From Isochrysis galbana (Eukaryota; Haptophyta; Isochrysidales; Isochrysidaceae), in the NCBI GenBank assembly GCA_018136815.1, contig CM030940.1:492443-556442 (forward strand): a stretch of DNA of 64,000 bases, given 5' to 3'. Shown here in pieces: positions 43,730 through 54,955 of the stretch. Numbering within the stretch: the first letter of the stretch is position 1; the number at the start of each line of letters is the position of its first letter. Below the pieces are notes generated by a model. That model searched no databases. It saw nothing but the letters and a program-made list of their open reading frames with translations, and was not told the DNA's origin. Position numbers and translations under genes: made by a program.

Positions 43730-46700
43730 TCAGAGACGGCGGCGTTTCTTGGAAATATCGGCGTCAATTTGGCCAGCAGCTGCGAGGGAGCGCGCTTCGA
43801 CGGACTGGATCTCGGCGTAGCCCTGCAACCGGGGTTGGGGATGGATCACCACTGGGTCACGACGTCGTGAAATTCGAATGTGCTCAAATGCCTTTGCGAA
43901 CGGACTCATGGGGGATTGCTCATGTAGCCGGCGATGGGATGCCGCCACTGCCCAACGGGGCGCGCCGCGAGAGCAACGCGGAGGAATGTGGGACGATGTT
44001 TGGGAGGAACACGCGCGAACCTGCGAGGAGACCGGGTTGAGACCGTCGGAAGCCTCCATGGACGAGTCGGCCTCGTTGTAAAGTGACGCACCGACACCCG
44101 TGAGGGCGTTGAAGAAAACGTTGCCCTTGTAGAGGCCAACCTGTGAGGATTGGGCGAGGGCGGACGCATGGGGCAATTGGACCGGGCCGATGACGAAATG
44201 GAGAAGATCCGTGGCGGGTTCGAGCGCGCGCGATGGGGTCGAGGAGGGAGGGATCCATGTCCTCCTGGACCATGTCTACGCGAGTGGCTGTACCTTGACA
44301 GTGCCCGAAGCTGAGCTGGTCAGCTCCTTGATGGCGACCATCGCGGCAGTGGTTGCTGGGTCGAAATAGCGCCCATCATAAATCTGATTCGAAACGAGAT
44401 TCGACAAGTACCAGAAGAGCGACGCCGCGCGCCTGCCGGGGTGGGTGCATCGAAGTGAGCAAGATGGGTGCCGCGAGTAGGGACGGCGGCACTTGCAGTG
44501 CGTACGCCCTGAGCGTTGCTGCGAGGCCACCCCGAGTGTGCACATGAAAGAACTGCAGCTTCCCTCATGAGCGGCAGCGGGGGGGGGAGGGATGAAGGTT
44601 GCGAACCGGTCGAGTGTCGCTTGGTAGAGGAACTCGAGCGAACGGCCAAGCAGCTCCATCCCAGGGGCCTCGTAGACACCGCGGGACTTGGTGCCGATGA
44701 TGCGGTTCTCGAGTGCATGGGAGATACCTGATGAGTGATGACAGGCAAAGTTCGCACAGATGGGCGTCCGGCTGGGGACAATGCACTCTTTTATGCTCAG
44801 GGCCGGCACCTGTCAATTGTGCACGGCGATAGCGCCACCACAGGGATGCGGCAAAGAATTCAGGTCTAGGCTAGCAAGGATGTTAAGCCGCGGGCGGCCA
44901 TCGCGCCGCAAGCCAGCGCGCACCGAGACCGTTGCGGCCACCTATCTTGTTCGCTTCCTGAATGACCTCGAGTGGTGTCATAGCCTTGCCGTTCATGGCG
45001 ACGCACCGGCCTGCACACCTCAGACAGGAGTGCACTCGGCGCGCAGACGGAGGCCACGCTGGCCGTTGGGAACACAGAACATGCTGGGCGCGACGGCGCG
45101 AGCCTGCTCACCCTCCTTGAACTCCATAGTGACGATCTCCTCCTTGTCAGGTGCGTCCTGCGGCCACTTGCCCATCTCGGCCTCGACAATGGTCATCGGC
45201 GTCTGAGCAGGCCGAGCCAAGGGAAGCTCACTGAACACGGCCAACTGTAGCGTCGCGATGAGTCCTATTTCTGGCGTTGAGCATCAATGATGGGCAGCCC
45301 GGCAGGCAGGCCTATCTGACTAGTGCGCCATAATGGCTCCCAAAAGGCCCAGGTGGCATGCCCGTGCAGAAACGTGTGAAATGCTCTACTATCCATGGAG
45401 CGGCTAGCGCGCACCTCAATGCTCTCAAGGTCTTCCGCTTCGTGCGAGAGTCCCGAAAGGTTGGCGTCCGTGGAATATTTCTTCTTGGGCCCTGCCATCA
45501 GGGCGCGGTGTACGGGCATTTGACTTCCAAGCGAGCAGACAGCTAGATTTGTGCTAGTCGCGTGGCCACCCTTATTCCTCGTACGCATGCACTGCCAGCC
45601 ACGGCACGTGCCCTATGAACCTTGCATCAAACGCCCCCCACCACGCCTGTGGTGTGATCCCAGCAAGGGCTCACCAACAAAAGCCTCGATACCGAACTTC
45701 TTGAGGTACTCGACCATCTCCGAGCGGCCGGGGAACTCCTGCCGGGCGCAAAGCGTAGCACGTGTCAGGCTACGGCTGTTCGAAGTGCCTGCGCGCAGCA
45801 GCGAGCCTCACCTTAAGGAGCTCGGGGTCGCGCCACGGTGCGTAGACGAGCATCTTTGGCGCGAGTACGTTTGTGTACCGCTCGAAGCGCATCTGATCGT
45901 TGCCGCGCCCAGTGGCGCCGTGAGAGAGGACCTCCACGTTGTGTTCCCGCATCGCCTTGATGAGGCCGTGACACGTGACGATACGCCCAATGCCCGTAGT
46001 GTTCCAGTAGCCCCCATCGTACCTCGCCTGCGCCTGGAGCACTTCGAAGCAACCTTCTGCCATCTCGGCCTTGAGGTCCACAATCACGGTCTCCACCTAG
46101 GACCAACAGGCAGTCAACACCGGTCATGATTGCTAGCAATCTTCCCCACCGCCTAGCCCTCCGAGCTCTCGCCAAACCCGCCCAGCCTCCCATTTCACAA
46201 ACATAATGACTCAACCCTCGAGTGGCACCCTACGAGTCCTGTAACTGTCCGCCCTTTCATGCCCGTTGCTGCTCACTCTGCAGGAGGCCCAACTCAATCC
46301 CCTTCCTTCGCCCGCGTGACCCTCCCTGCGCCAAACACCGGCTGACAGTAGCATGGTAACACCCGTTGAAGCTTCCGTCCCCTTTCTCCACCGCCCCAAG
46401 CCGCCCCCGACCCATTTCATGCCTTTCCTACCCACCAGCCCAGCTCCCTAGTGCTGCTCTTTCCCCCCTGTTGCCCTCCTGAAGCATCACCCCGCAGGTG
46501 GCCACCCTGCTAGGCGTCCAAGATGTCGTCCTGCTCGCCGCCGCCTCCCTTGCAGCTCACGCCGCAGCTGGGCCCATCCCCTAACAGTGCACCCAACTCC
46601 CCATGTCCTTGCATCCGTGCGCATACCCTCAAACTCAACCCTCCTCCCTTGCTCGCACGCCTCCTCTGAGGTGCGTCATCGCCCGAGAGACGTGAGAGAG

Positions 46701-46981
46701 TGCCCAGGCAGTCTCACTCTCACCTCGATCCTCGCCTACCAAGCCCCCCCTCGCCCCCTGGAAGCCAGCCTCAGCCTCCCCCAGTCTCTCACCCCGCAGG
46801 TGGCCATCCGCTTAGCGACGTTTTGGATGTCGTCCTCGTCAGGCTGGCCAAGGTCGGCAGAGAAGGCGAGGACCTTGCAGCCGCCCTCGACGAGACGCTT
46901 CGACACCGTCTTCGAGTCGAGACCGCCCGAGACGCACACGCCCACCAGCTTGCCGCGCAGATCGTTGACCGAGAGCGCCAT
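43730..46981 (-). CDS. argG: Argininosuccinate synthase, about ten exons
   Basis: Joins citrulline and aspartate with ATP in arginine and urea-cycle metabolism. Exon 1 (46793-46981): MALSVNDLRGKLVGVCVSGG with the PP-loop SGGLDS, ending at GTGAGA. Exon 2 (45812-46096): VDLKAEMAEGCFEVLQAQAR, GGYWNTTGIGR and HGATGRGNDQMRF. Exon 3 (45675-45738): EFPGRSEMVEYLKKFGIEAF. Exon 4 (45414-45491): KKYSTDANLSGLSHEAEDLE. Next (about 45080-45202): MTIVEAEMGKWPQDAPDKEE; about 44930-45010: NGKAMTPLEVIQEANKIGGR; about 44600-44735: GTKSRGVYEAPGMELLGRSL; about 44290-44420: QIYDGRYFDPATTAAMVAIK and GTVK; about 44030-44150: GLYKGNVFFNALTGVGASLY and EADSSMEASDGLNPVSSQ; last 43730-43824: GYAEIQSVEARSLAAAGQID. VYEAPGM resembles the E. 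coli-type enzyme. The coding strand has a CT-rich leader. Exon borders in the middle are approximate. Confidence 0.85.
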
Positions 46982-46984
46982 CGA

Positions 46985-47575
46985 GGGGGAGCGAGAGGAG
47001 CGAGAGGAGCGAGAGGAGAGAGAGGAGAGAGAGGAGAGAGAGGAGAGAGAGGAGAGAGAGGAGAGAGAGGAGAGAGAGGGGGGAGGGATAGCAGGGAAGC
47101 AGGGAAGGGAAGCTCAATTAGTTGAAGAAACTCTCTTGTAGAGAGGCGTGAGTTCGCTGCGTGTGTGCAGGAGAGAGAGAGGAGAGGAGGAGGAGAGAGG
47201 TGAGGGAGAGAGGTGAGAGCGATTCGAGTACGAGAGAGAAGGGGGGGGGCGGGGAGGAAGAGAGAGGGAGGGAGATAGAGTGGGAGAGAGGGACGGAGGG
47301 ACGGAGAGAAGGGACTGCTCCTATAGATATAACAGAGAGGGGAAGGGGGAGGGGGGCGACGAGGCACGAGCGGAGAGAAGAGCATCCCCGGGGGGGAGGG
47401 AGGGGAAGAGAGAAGATAGGAGAGCAGGTATATGGTAATACATTGAGGCGGGGGGGGCGAGGGGGGGCGGGGAGAGGGGGAGGAGGAGGGGCGCGTCGTC
47501 GCTCTTCCCCCCCCCACCCCCGTGTCCCCCCCCCCCCCCCCTTCCCCCCCCCCCAACTATGAAGTACTCTACTCT
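46985..47575. promoter_or_regulatory. GA-rich upstream region of argininosuccinate synthase
   Basis: A GAGAGAG/GAGGAGCGA run at 46985-47090, further GA tracts to 47330, and G and C runs to 47555. No coding potential beyond biased frames. Confidence 0.5.
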
Positions 47576-48124
47576 AGACTGTGTAAAGTAAAGGGAGTAG
47601 AGCTAGAGTAGAGCTCTATGGGAATCTCGGAAGAAAGGCGGTCGCTGCGGTCGAGAGTCGCCGCTCCAGAAGGTTCCCGAGACTTAGGAATCCGTCCCTC
47701 TCGAGAGCCGTTCGATCGCCTGCGTGAACACGGTGTGAAGAGAACCCCCCAGGCGCGCGCGCTCTCACAGCCACTGAACAGTGGAATGGACTGCGTAGAT
47801 GGTAAAGGTACGGCCAAGATCGCTCATGAGTACAAGTTCCACAATTCACAATTCACCATATTCTCCATTCTCATCTCGCAAACCCTCGTCAACAGCAGAG
47901 GGTGGGACACCCACCCCTCTACCGCATAGAACTTACTTACTGGTGCAAACAACGGAAGAGTACAACCCGACGGAAGGAGGCGGCGGCCCTCTCTCTCTTG
48001 CCTCGCCAGGGCGGCTCACCGTCCCCTCCACCGCCCGCTCGCCACATACCCCTCCCAACCTCCTCTCTCCTCTCCGCTCTCACCCCTCCGGGCTCTCCCG
48101 TCTCCCCAACCTCCTTCCCTCGGG
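47576..48124. other. Upstream flank of the LRR gene
   Basis: No recognised gene. The last 130 bases are C/T rich, as in other promoters of this window. Confidence 0.4.
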
Positions 48125-49555
48125 ATGGGCTGCGCCGTCTCATCGACCGCAGCCCGCGAGTCGGCCGCAGTGCCAGAAGAGCCCCACCTGCCCACCGCAA
48201 CCGAGGTGGAGGTCTCCTCACGTGCGCTCGGCTGGTGGAACGAGAGCGGCGGGGCAGAGCTGGAGGGGGTGCTGCGCTCCGGCGCGATCGCTCTACTTGA
48301 TGCGCGCTGGGTGGTCGAGCTCGCCGAGGCAGGCGGGGTGCTGCGGCCGCGGCAGGCGCTTCCCGATGAGGCCTTCCTCTCGCTTAGCCAGATCCAGGAG
48401 GCCATGCTTCTCTCCAAGTGGCACTCTGGACTGCCGATCGTGTGTGTGTCTCACTGCTGGCTGCAACCTGACCACCCTGACCCGCGTGGGCACAATCTAC
48501 GCATGATGGCCAAGGGGCTCAAGTCACTGCTGGAGTTCCGCTGCAACCGTACCGTGGCCGTGTTCTACGACTTCTGCTCCATCCATCAGAAGTGCCGCTC
48601 CGCCGACGGCACACCGCAGGGTAGGTCGCTCGCATTTGTCCACGGCGAGGAAGCGGTCGTAGGCCGGCTTGCTTCGGAGGATAAGCTCTTCCATGATGCG
48701 CTCGACAGTTTGGGCTCGCTGTACTCGCACCCCTCCACGCTCGTCTTTATGTTGACTGTCTTCCCGTCCGACTACGAGGACCCCTCAGTGTACTCGCGCT
48801 CAGGCAATGTTGCTGCTTACTTTGACCGAGGCTGGTGCTTTTGCGAGTCGTCGTGGGCCACAACGGTCAAGGGCTCTGACAAGGTCCTTGACATGGGCAA
48901 GGCGATAGAGTTCGGCGAGGGCATGGGCTGGAGAAGCTTTAGAGAGATCTGCGCTTTCGGTCGCAAGGCGCCGATGCTGCCCGCCGACTTCGAGGCGCAG
49001 CTTGAAGGCAAGGGCTTCACCAATGGCAGCACCGACCGACCGCGCGTCGCCGGGCTATACCGCGCTTTTTGCGAGACTCGCTTCGGAGAGGCGACGAGGC
49101 TCGACTACCGCATGCTACGGTGGGGGCCCATCGAGGCAGCGGCTGTTTCCACTTTGCTTCGCTCAGGGTTAGTCCGAAGGCTCACCGTGCTCGACCTCAG
49201 CCAGAATCGCATCTTCGATGCCGGCGCGCAGGCCCTCGCGACGGCGCTACCGCATGTGCCTTGCGTGCAGGAGCTGCACCTATCCGCCAGCTACATCAGC
49301 AACCCGGGAGTGATGGCCCTGGCCAACGCGTTGCCGTTTACAACGCGGCTCCAAAAGCTCGACCTCAGCGACAACAACATCAGCGACGATGGGGCGAGGG
49401 CCCTTGCGAAGGCGCTGCCGCGCACGCGGATGATCAAACAGCTCCACCTCCAGGGGAACCGCTCGGTCGGCGCCGAGGCTAGAAATGCGCTGCATGCGGC
49501 GTGGGGCGCACGCACGGGGATTGGTGTGGGCATGGGCAACGTTTTGGAAATCTAG
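48125..49555 (+). CDS. Leucine-rich-repeat protein with a SHCW-type N-domain
   Basis: Intronless, 476 residues. It starts MGCAVSS, a good N-myristoylation and palmitoylation site, so membrane attachment is likely. Residues about 85-310 form a domain with IVCVSHCWLQPDHPDPRGHN, AVFYDFCSIHQ and VAAYFDRGWCFCESSW. This recalls proteins of protists in which SHxW...DP...FxDxxSxxQ...R.WCxxE occurs, but I know no function for it. Residues about 355-455 form three or four ribonuclease-inhibitor-type LRRs (LTVLDLSQNRIFDAGAQALA, LQKLDLSDNNISDDGARALA, IKQLHLQGN). LRRs usually bind proteins. The role is likely sensing or scaffolding at a membrane; this is inference. Confidence 0.8.
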   Translation: MGCAVSSTAARESAAVPEEPHLPTATEVEVSSRALGWWNESGGAELEGVLRSGAIALLDARWVVELAEAGGVLRPRQALPDEAFLSLSQIQEAMLLSKWHSGLPIVCVSHCWLQPDHPDPRGHNLRMMAKGLKSLLEFRCNRTVAVFYDFCSIHQKCRSADGTPQGRSLAFVHGEEAVVGRLASEDKLFHDALDSLGSLYSHPSTLVFMLTVFPSDYEDPSVYSRSGNVAAYFDRGWCFCESSWATTVKGSDKVLDMGKAIEFGEGMGWRSFREICAFGRKAPMLPADFEAQLEGKGFTNGSTDRPRVAGLYRAFCETRFGEATRLDYRMLRWGPIEAAAVSTLLRSGLVRRLTVLDLSQNRIFDAGAQALATALPHVPCVQELHLSASYISNPGVMALANALPFTTRLQKLDLSDNNISDDGARALAKALPRTRMIKQLHLQGNRSVGAEARNALHAAWGARTGIGVGMGNVLEI

Positions 49556-50345
49556 ACGGCGAAGGCGTCACTGATTCCAACACGTGGGTAGGTTGGATGT
49601 GCCATCCATTTCATTCCCGTGTGCTCGGATCCGAATTCGTCGGCTTGGAGGGCTGGCTCCTGATTCCATAAAATGGATTGAATATCCGAGCATCTTGCTC
49701 CTAAGAAAGTGCGACTTGAGGCTTGAGATTACCTTTTTTTTGCACCACCCTTCAAACCCCGTCTGAAGACTCAAGCAACTACGCTACTACTACAGTCTTT
49801 AATCAAACATTTCACTGGGTCGCGGTTCGACAAAGGGCTTGGGCTAACACTCGCTCGTCGCTCGGGAAAGGACTAACTGTTCTCTACAGCTACGAGAGGG
49901 CGGAGGGATGAGGCGGGGAAAAACATCTGAAGATTCTGGGCTGCACACCTACTAGTCTCAGGTCTCCCGTCACTAACTAACACCGACCTTGACTTCCCTC
50001 CCTCCACCTCGTTCCCTGCCCCCTTCATTCCTTTTTCTACGGTTTCCGGGCTCCGGCCTTGGTACTCTACCTAAGGCCTGGTTATTCGGAGTGTGGGTTC
50101 GGGCAGGCCTTTTGCGATCCGCAGCATTGTTCTCGCCATGCCCGCTTGGGCACGTGTTGGGCGTACAGGTTCCGTCGCTTTCGCGGACGTCACTATTTAG
50201 TTTTTTGTGTGTTGTGTATGCAGCTCATTCGCCTCCGTTTCGTTGCTCCCTGGTCCCCCCTCGACAGACGACAGAGTGTGATATTCTCAACTTAGTGGCC
50301 AGATCCACTAGCTCCGCGCTGGGTTTTAGCTAGATAGAACTAGAA
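49556..50345. other. Repeat-rich intergenic stretch
   Basis: ACTGGGTCGCGGTTCGACAA (49814-49833) resembles the retroposon tail at 41111-41130. TCTGAAGATTCTGGGCTGCA (49928-49947) matches 31951. Around 50060-50100 there is a degraded family A head (GGTACTCTACCTAAGGCCTG). No gene is recognised. Confidence 0.5.
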
Positions 50346-50760
50346 CTCAGGTGTCGTTCCGTCAATTGTGGGGCGTCAGTCGAATTGAGCAATCAAATGT
50401 TCATAGTTATCTATACAACAATATTCAATATTCACACGTGACCCTAGTATCTAGTATCAGCGTTTAACATCTACGGCGCGCGCTTTTGAGGACTGGTCTA
50501 TTTTTGGCAGCAGTTGTTACAGTGTCTTTTTCCTGACGAACCAGCGCGCCCCCATGGAGACGCCGTGCGTACGTGCGTATGCCAATTTGATTCTCTGCGG
50601 TTCGCCTACACTTACGCAAACTTCCAGTATAAGAGAGATATCTCACGGGGTATGTGTGATGAGTTTTGCAATCACCCATATGCACGCCGTGCATGCATGC
50701 GCACGGCGCGATGTGCATCGGTTCCCCCGCGGGGACGCCGTGCGTGCATGCGGAAATTTT
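50346..50760. repeat. Composite repeat, second locus
   Basis: TGTCGTTCCGTCAATTGTGG and CAGTCGAATTGAGCAATCAA, then CACACGTGACCCTAGTATC as at 68-86, then one diverged 178-bp unit with GACGCCGTGCGT, CAGTATAAGAGAGATATC and GCACGGCGCGATGTGCATCG. Confidence 0.75.
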
Positions 50761-50869
50761 TATCTGCTGTTTACCCCAAGTCCTACAATCATCCAAGACC
50801 AAATACATTGGAAAAAAAATCTTAAAAAACTAGCCGCTACTTGCACGGCGTGGGGCAGATTGCTAGTGC

Positions 50870-52240
50870 TACTCCCAACTACCCTCCCTTTCCTATCACA
50901 CCCCTTCCCCCCCCCCCGCCGTTTCCTTTCTTAGCAAATGGAGGGGGGGGAGGCCGCGCGCGCTGCTTCGACCAGGGGCGTGAGATAGAGGGGGTAAGAG
51001 TGTGTGGAATCCTTGTTTGGGTGTGCTTTCCCCCCGATGTTTGTGTATGTCCCGGCTCCCCGGGTCGTCTTAGTGTCTCTGCTGACGTTCTCGACGCAAT
51101 TAAAATCTCCTGCCATTATCGTCCGCGGATTTATTTCCGCAGAGGCGTGAATCAGCCTAATCTCCTCCTTTCTCTTACTGGGTTGCGCACTTAAGTACAC
51201 CGAACGGATAAAGGTACCCAGCTTTATAGGACGAGTCCTACAATGTGGGACGACGTTGTGAACTATGAAGACACGGTTCAATCTAGGAATGGAGAGCTAG
51301 GATTTGGTTTCTGTGTTCATCTCATTGCCCTCATTGAGTCCTCCTAGAGGCTCAAGACACCATTCTCAAAGCATAATGAGTTATTTGCCACTCGCGGAAG
51401 CCTTCCCGGCAAAAAACGGCGTTGTCCTACGAATTGCCGCAAACACCTGAGGACACGATTTGAGGCTCATGATGAGCTCCCTAGAACTTGCTCCCACGAG
51501 ATGAAATGCTCTTTGGCATGGGTTCTTTTCGACCTTCAGTGGAGACCAAGCTTGGTTTTGAAGCCCAATGAGAGTTTTGGCTGCTTTTGCCTCTTGCGGG
51601 GCAAAAACAAAACTCTCGACGCACCCGGTGGCCTCCGATGGCCGAAGTACTCAGTTCACGCTGGAGCCGAAAGCTCGGTCAAGACGAAGTCTACAGCCTT
51701 GGCCATAGTGGGAGCTAAGGATCTCAAGACTGAGTTGGGACTATCCTTCAGTTGGTGGGAAGTCCCAATCCTTCACTCTCGAAAGTTGTGTGGCTTTCAA
51801 GCTCTGGGTCCTACAAATACACCGAAATCGTAGGACGCGGTCCTATAATGTAGGACGGAACTTTTTAGCCGCGAAGCTAGAGACGCTGTCTCCGATCCTA
51901 TCGTAGATTTTATTAGAATGAGTGAGTCTACCCGGTATAACCACAACCTCAGAGGCAATAACTACTATGTCCTTCCGCTCCGTTCTAATGGCTATCGCCA
52001 CTCCGCCGTCCGGGTCCCCCCTAGAGGCGGGAGAGTGGTGCCACTCCCATCCCAGGGAGCGGACAACTCTGGGCGCCCTCAGGTGCCAACCGTCACTATA
52101 GTGATGGATTTCTTGTAAGAAGAGAATGTGTATTCCTCCATTCCTCCTAACTTCGCTTGCGCTAGTGCAGACACTAGCTTGTGTTTAGCTCCATTCAAAT
52201 TGTATGTGGCAATCTTAGTTTCGCTACTATTCACCGTGGC
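50870..52240 (-). mobile_element. LINE remnant with an APE-type endonuclease domain
   Basis: Read on the minus strand, KIATYNLNGAKHKLVSALAQ (about 52215-52156) is the usual start of a non-LTR endonuclease. QEIHHYSDGWHLRAP and GGVAIAIRTERKDIVVI follow (about 52110-51950), then RTIMAGDFNCVENVSRD (about 51110-51060) with the catalytic GDFN motif. The domain is split by about 600 unrelated bases (51257-51830). No reverse transcriptase is found downstream, so the element is truncated. Confidence 0.75.
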
Positions 52241-52244
52241 GGTA

Positions 52245-52440
52245 CAAGCAACTGACACCGTTTACACAGTAGCCGGGGTATGCTTTATTTGGTTTGAGAT
52301 TGCATTTCACCATACAAGTTTGCTTGCCCGTCTTGGGATCTTTCGTCCAACATCCAGGGATGTCGTAACTCGATGAGCATTGCACGATTTGCCGCCCTTT
52401 CAGGCGGTTGTTCTTGCATTCGCCCGCCATGAAACGGCAG
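52245..52440 (-). other. Cys-rich short frame upstream of the LINE endonuclease
   Basis: MAGECKNNRLKGRQIVQCSS, then PGCWTKDPKTGKQTCMVKCN and GVSCLYRHGE. The Cys/His content suggests a small zinc-binding segment, perhaps the end of the LINE's first frame. The family is unknown. Confidence 0.35.
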
Positions 52441-52489
52441 CATGGTGCCGCCGCCCCGAGGCCCATCATGGCCCGGTGTGGAGCACCCG

Positions 52490-52860
52490 GGGAACAGACA
52501 CCGGGAGGGCGCTTCCGAGCGAGCGCGTCAGAACAAAGAACAAGAAGACACAGGGGCGACGGGGGAAAAAAGAACACGGGAAACTCTAGGAACAGAGGAA
52601 AGACTAATGGAACGAAGGGGAGAGCCGGGCGTCGGAGGGAAGAAGCGAGGGGCGAGCGCGGGGGGACTCCGAGCCTCGTGGGCCGGGGGAACAAAAGGAA
52701 CCGCTGGGGTTGCATGGAAGGAGGAAAGGAAGGGATCCCGGCTTGGGCTGCATGCGAGGGAACCGGGAGGGAGGGGCGGAAGGAGAGACACGCTCTAAGA
52801 ATAGAGTGTGTCGGGGACGCTCCCCCTTGCATGTGAGGGGGCGCGCTCTAAAAATAGAGC
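52490..52860 (+). repeat. Dispersed repeat family C, copy 2
   Basis: CGCTTCCGAGCGAGCGCGTC, GAACACGGGAAACTCTAGGA and GAAAGACTAATGGAACG are shared with 11597-11720. CTCTAAGAATAGAG and CTCTAAAAATAGAG repeat at 52793 and 52847. Confidence 0.75.
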
Positions 52861-52875
52861 GTGCCGCATGGGGTG

Positions 52876-53857
52876 TAAGGCTAGTAACCACTTTGATTTG
52901 GGCCTAACCGGATATTGTGATATTGTGGGTAGTTCACCCAAGCCTAACTGGTTAGATGGTGGTAGTGACCCACCCCTATCTGGTTAGATAGTGGTAGTGG
53001 AAAAAGCATCTGGGTATTCTGGGTATCCAGATACCCGGCTAGGCTGCTAGAGCGTCCGCGCCCTCACATATTTGCACAATATACTAGCACCATACACCAT
53101 ATATTTACTACCTCAACACGTCTCCAACAGGCCTATTCAAGCCCAGTCTCCAACTCCAACCAAGCTTTAAGCTTTTTGATTTTTGATTTTTGAATTTGCT
53201 CCACAATTCAAAATCCACCACATGCTTGTAGCTTGAGCTGGAGAGGTGTTCCATTTTTAGATACGAGAATCATGACGAAGAGAACCTCGAAAGGTCCTCA
53301 GAAGTCAGAAGCTAGCTATGAAGCTATACATACTCCAAGGGGAAAGCGCGCGTCGGCGTCGGCGAGGCCATCGCAGAGTAAGAGTGTGTGTTTGTGTTCC
53401 TGTCGCGCGAGGCTTCTTTCTCTGCACTTGTCGTGCCGCTGTGTGATGTGTGATAGTGATAGTGTGCGTGATGCGTGCGCACATGCGTGTGCAGTGCGTG
53501 TGCAGTGCGTGTGTTGATCATGTATATTACTCTATGTACATCCAATGCATTTGTGGAGAGGCACAACACACAGTGTAGGTGCTAGGAAGCTACTGCTACT
53601 ATACGGCATGCGCCCGATAGAGCCAAAAGCGCGACACAGGCGGCTGTTGGTACGCGCGCGGTAGCGCGCGCGCACTGCTATTAGAGGGCGGCTCCGCCGC
53701 CCTACTCGCATGAGTATCCTGAATAGTGACTTTTCACTACCCAGACCCAGTGGGTAGGAGAGACGCCCCTACCCGCATGGAGGTGGGTAGTGGAAATGGG
53801 TGGTGAGTAGCGGGGTATCTAGATACCCAGCACCCAGCTATCCGGTTACTAGCCTTA
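52876..53857. mobile_element. 982-bp hAT-like MITE with intact 8-bp target duplication
   Basis: Terminal inverted repeat TAAGGCTAGTAACC at 52876-52889 and GGTTACTAGCCTTA at 53844-53857. The direct flanks ATGGGGTG at 52868-52875 and 53858-53865 are identical. GGGTAT/ATACCC and GGGTAGT words cluster near both ends, like hAT subterminal transposase sites. No transposase is encoded. It is likely a recent insertion. Confidence 0.9.
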
Positions 53858-53865
53858 ATGGGGTG

Positions 53866-54955
53866 TTCCCCCTACCCGCAACATATCATGTCTTGGCCGC
53901 CCAGAAAAGCTCTTGCTTCGCCCCACTCCCGCTCCCAAGGCGTGCGCAAAGTGGGTTATGGCAACCCGAACGATCGAGTACATAACACACACACACAACC
54001 AACGTCAACGATCGTTACTTGAGCAAAAGAGGCTCCCGTCGGTGGGAAACCAGACCAGCAGAATTCGTGAATACTTGCCATGTTATCAGCTGCACCAGAA
54101 CAGCCGCACGCCCGCTCACCATAGCACTACACCACATTAAGACCTAAAAAGCAACTCACAGCGCATATGGGCAAGACGTGAGGAAGTGCGAAAAGGTGAA
54201 GCGAAACGGAAACGTAAGGAGCCACTGTGCCCTTGCCAGCACCGACAAGTCTGAACGTCAAACGGGAGTGGTTCGAGTAGCGTAGCTCTTACTAGCCACT
54301 CGAGAAAGATGAGCTACTCGCAAATAGACGTCAGCCCAAGTAAGGTGGCCCACAGTGAATAAAGCAACATCAAGCCATTGCATGCAGGCCTAGCCGTGGC
54401 GCCTGGACGTGCTCGGGATGCACGGCTACGCAAGTTGCGACCAGCCAAGTCGCCTTTTGATTCAGCACTTCATCTGACGACGGCAGCGCCAAGCCGACCA
54501 AACGAGATGAGCAGGCAGCCGCAGACCGAGGTGATTCTTACGGCTCGCGACCTGGAGGTAGGGTGCTAGCATCAAAAGCGACTAGGACTTAAAAGTCAGT
54601 GGCAGCCGGCAAGAGAGCCACAGGAGGGCCGTGGAGTTCGCAGCAATAGGATGAGGCAAGATTAGGCGGTCGCGCCTTCGTCGCGCGTCGGGGCTAAGGC
54701 AGCGGCCATTGCCGCCGTATCGGTGCACACAAGAAGTTGGTAAGGATTCAGCACTGGCAGGAACCTTGTGTCCCTGGCTCCGTGCTGAACGTGAAGCGGA
54801 CAATTGCAAAAGGCTGGGAACAGTCTAACGGTAATCGAAACATCTCAGCGCGGCGGCATTAGCAACGAAAATAACCTCTCCAGGTCCCCAAGAGGCGCCA
54901 TCAGTCTAGCGCACGCTGATGATCCCACGCAGTCCACCCAGCATCAACGCTTACC
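53866..54955. other. Stretch without a recognised gene
   Basis: About 1.1 kb of mixed-composition sequence before the RNA-binding protein stop codon. No protein family or repeat family was recognised. Confidence 0.4.

Noticed and set aside
51501-51833. A 110-residue frame in the LINE insert.
   Set aside because: Looks partly natural but has no family, no second copy in the window and lies in repeat sequence. Not enough to call a gene.
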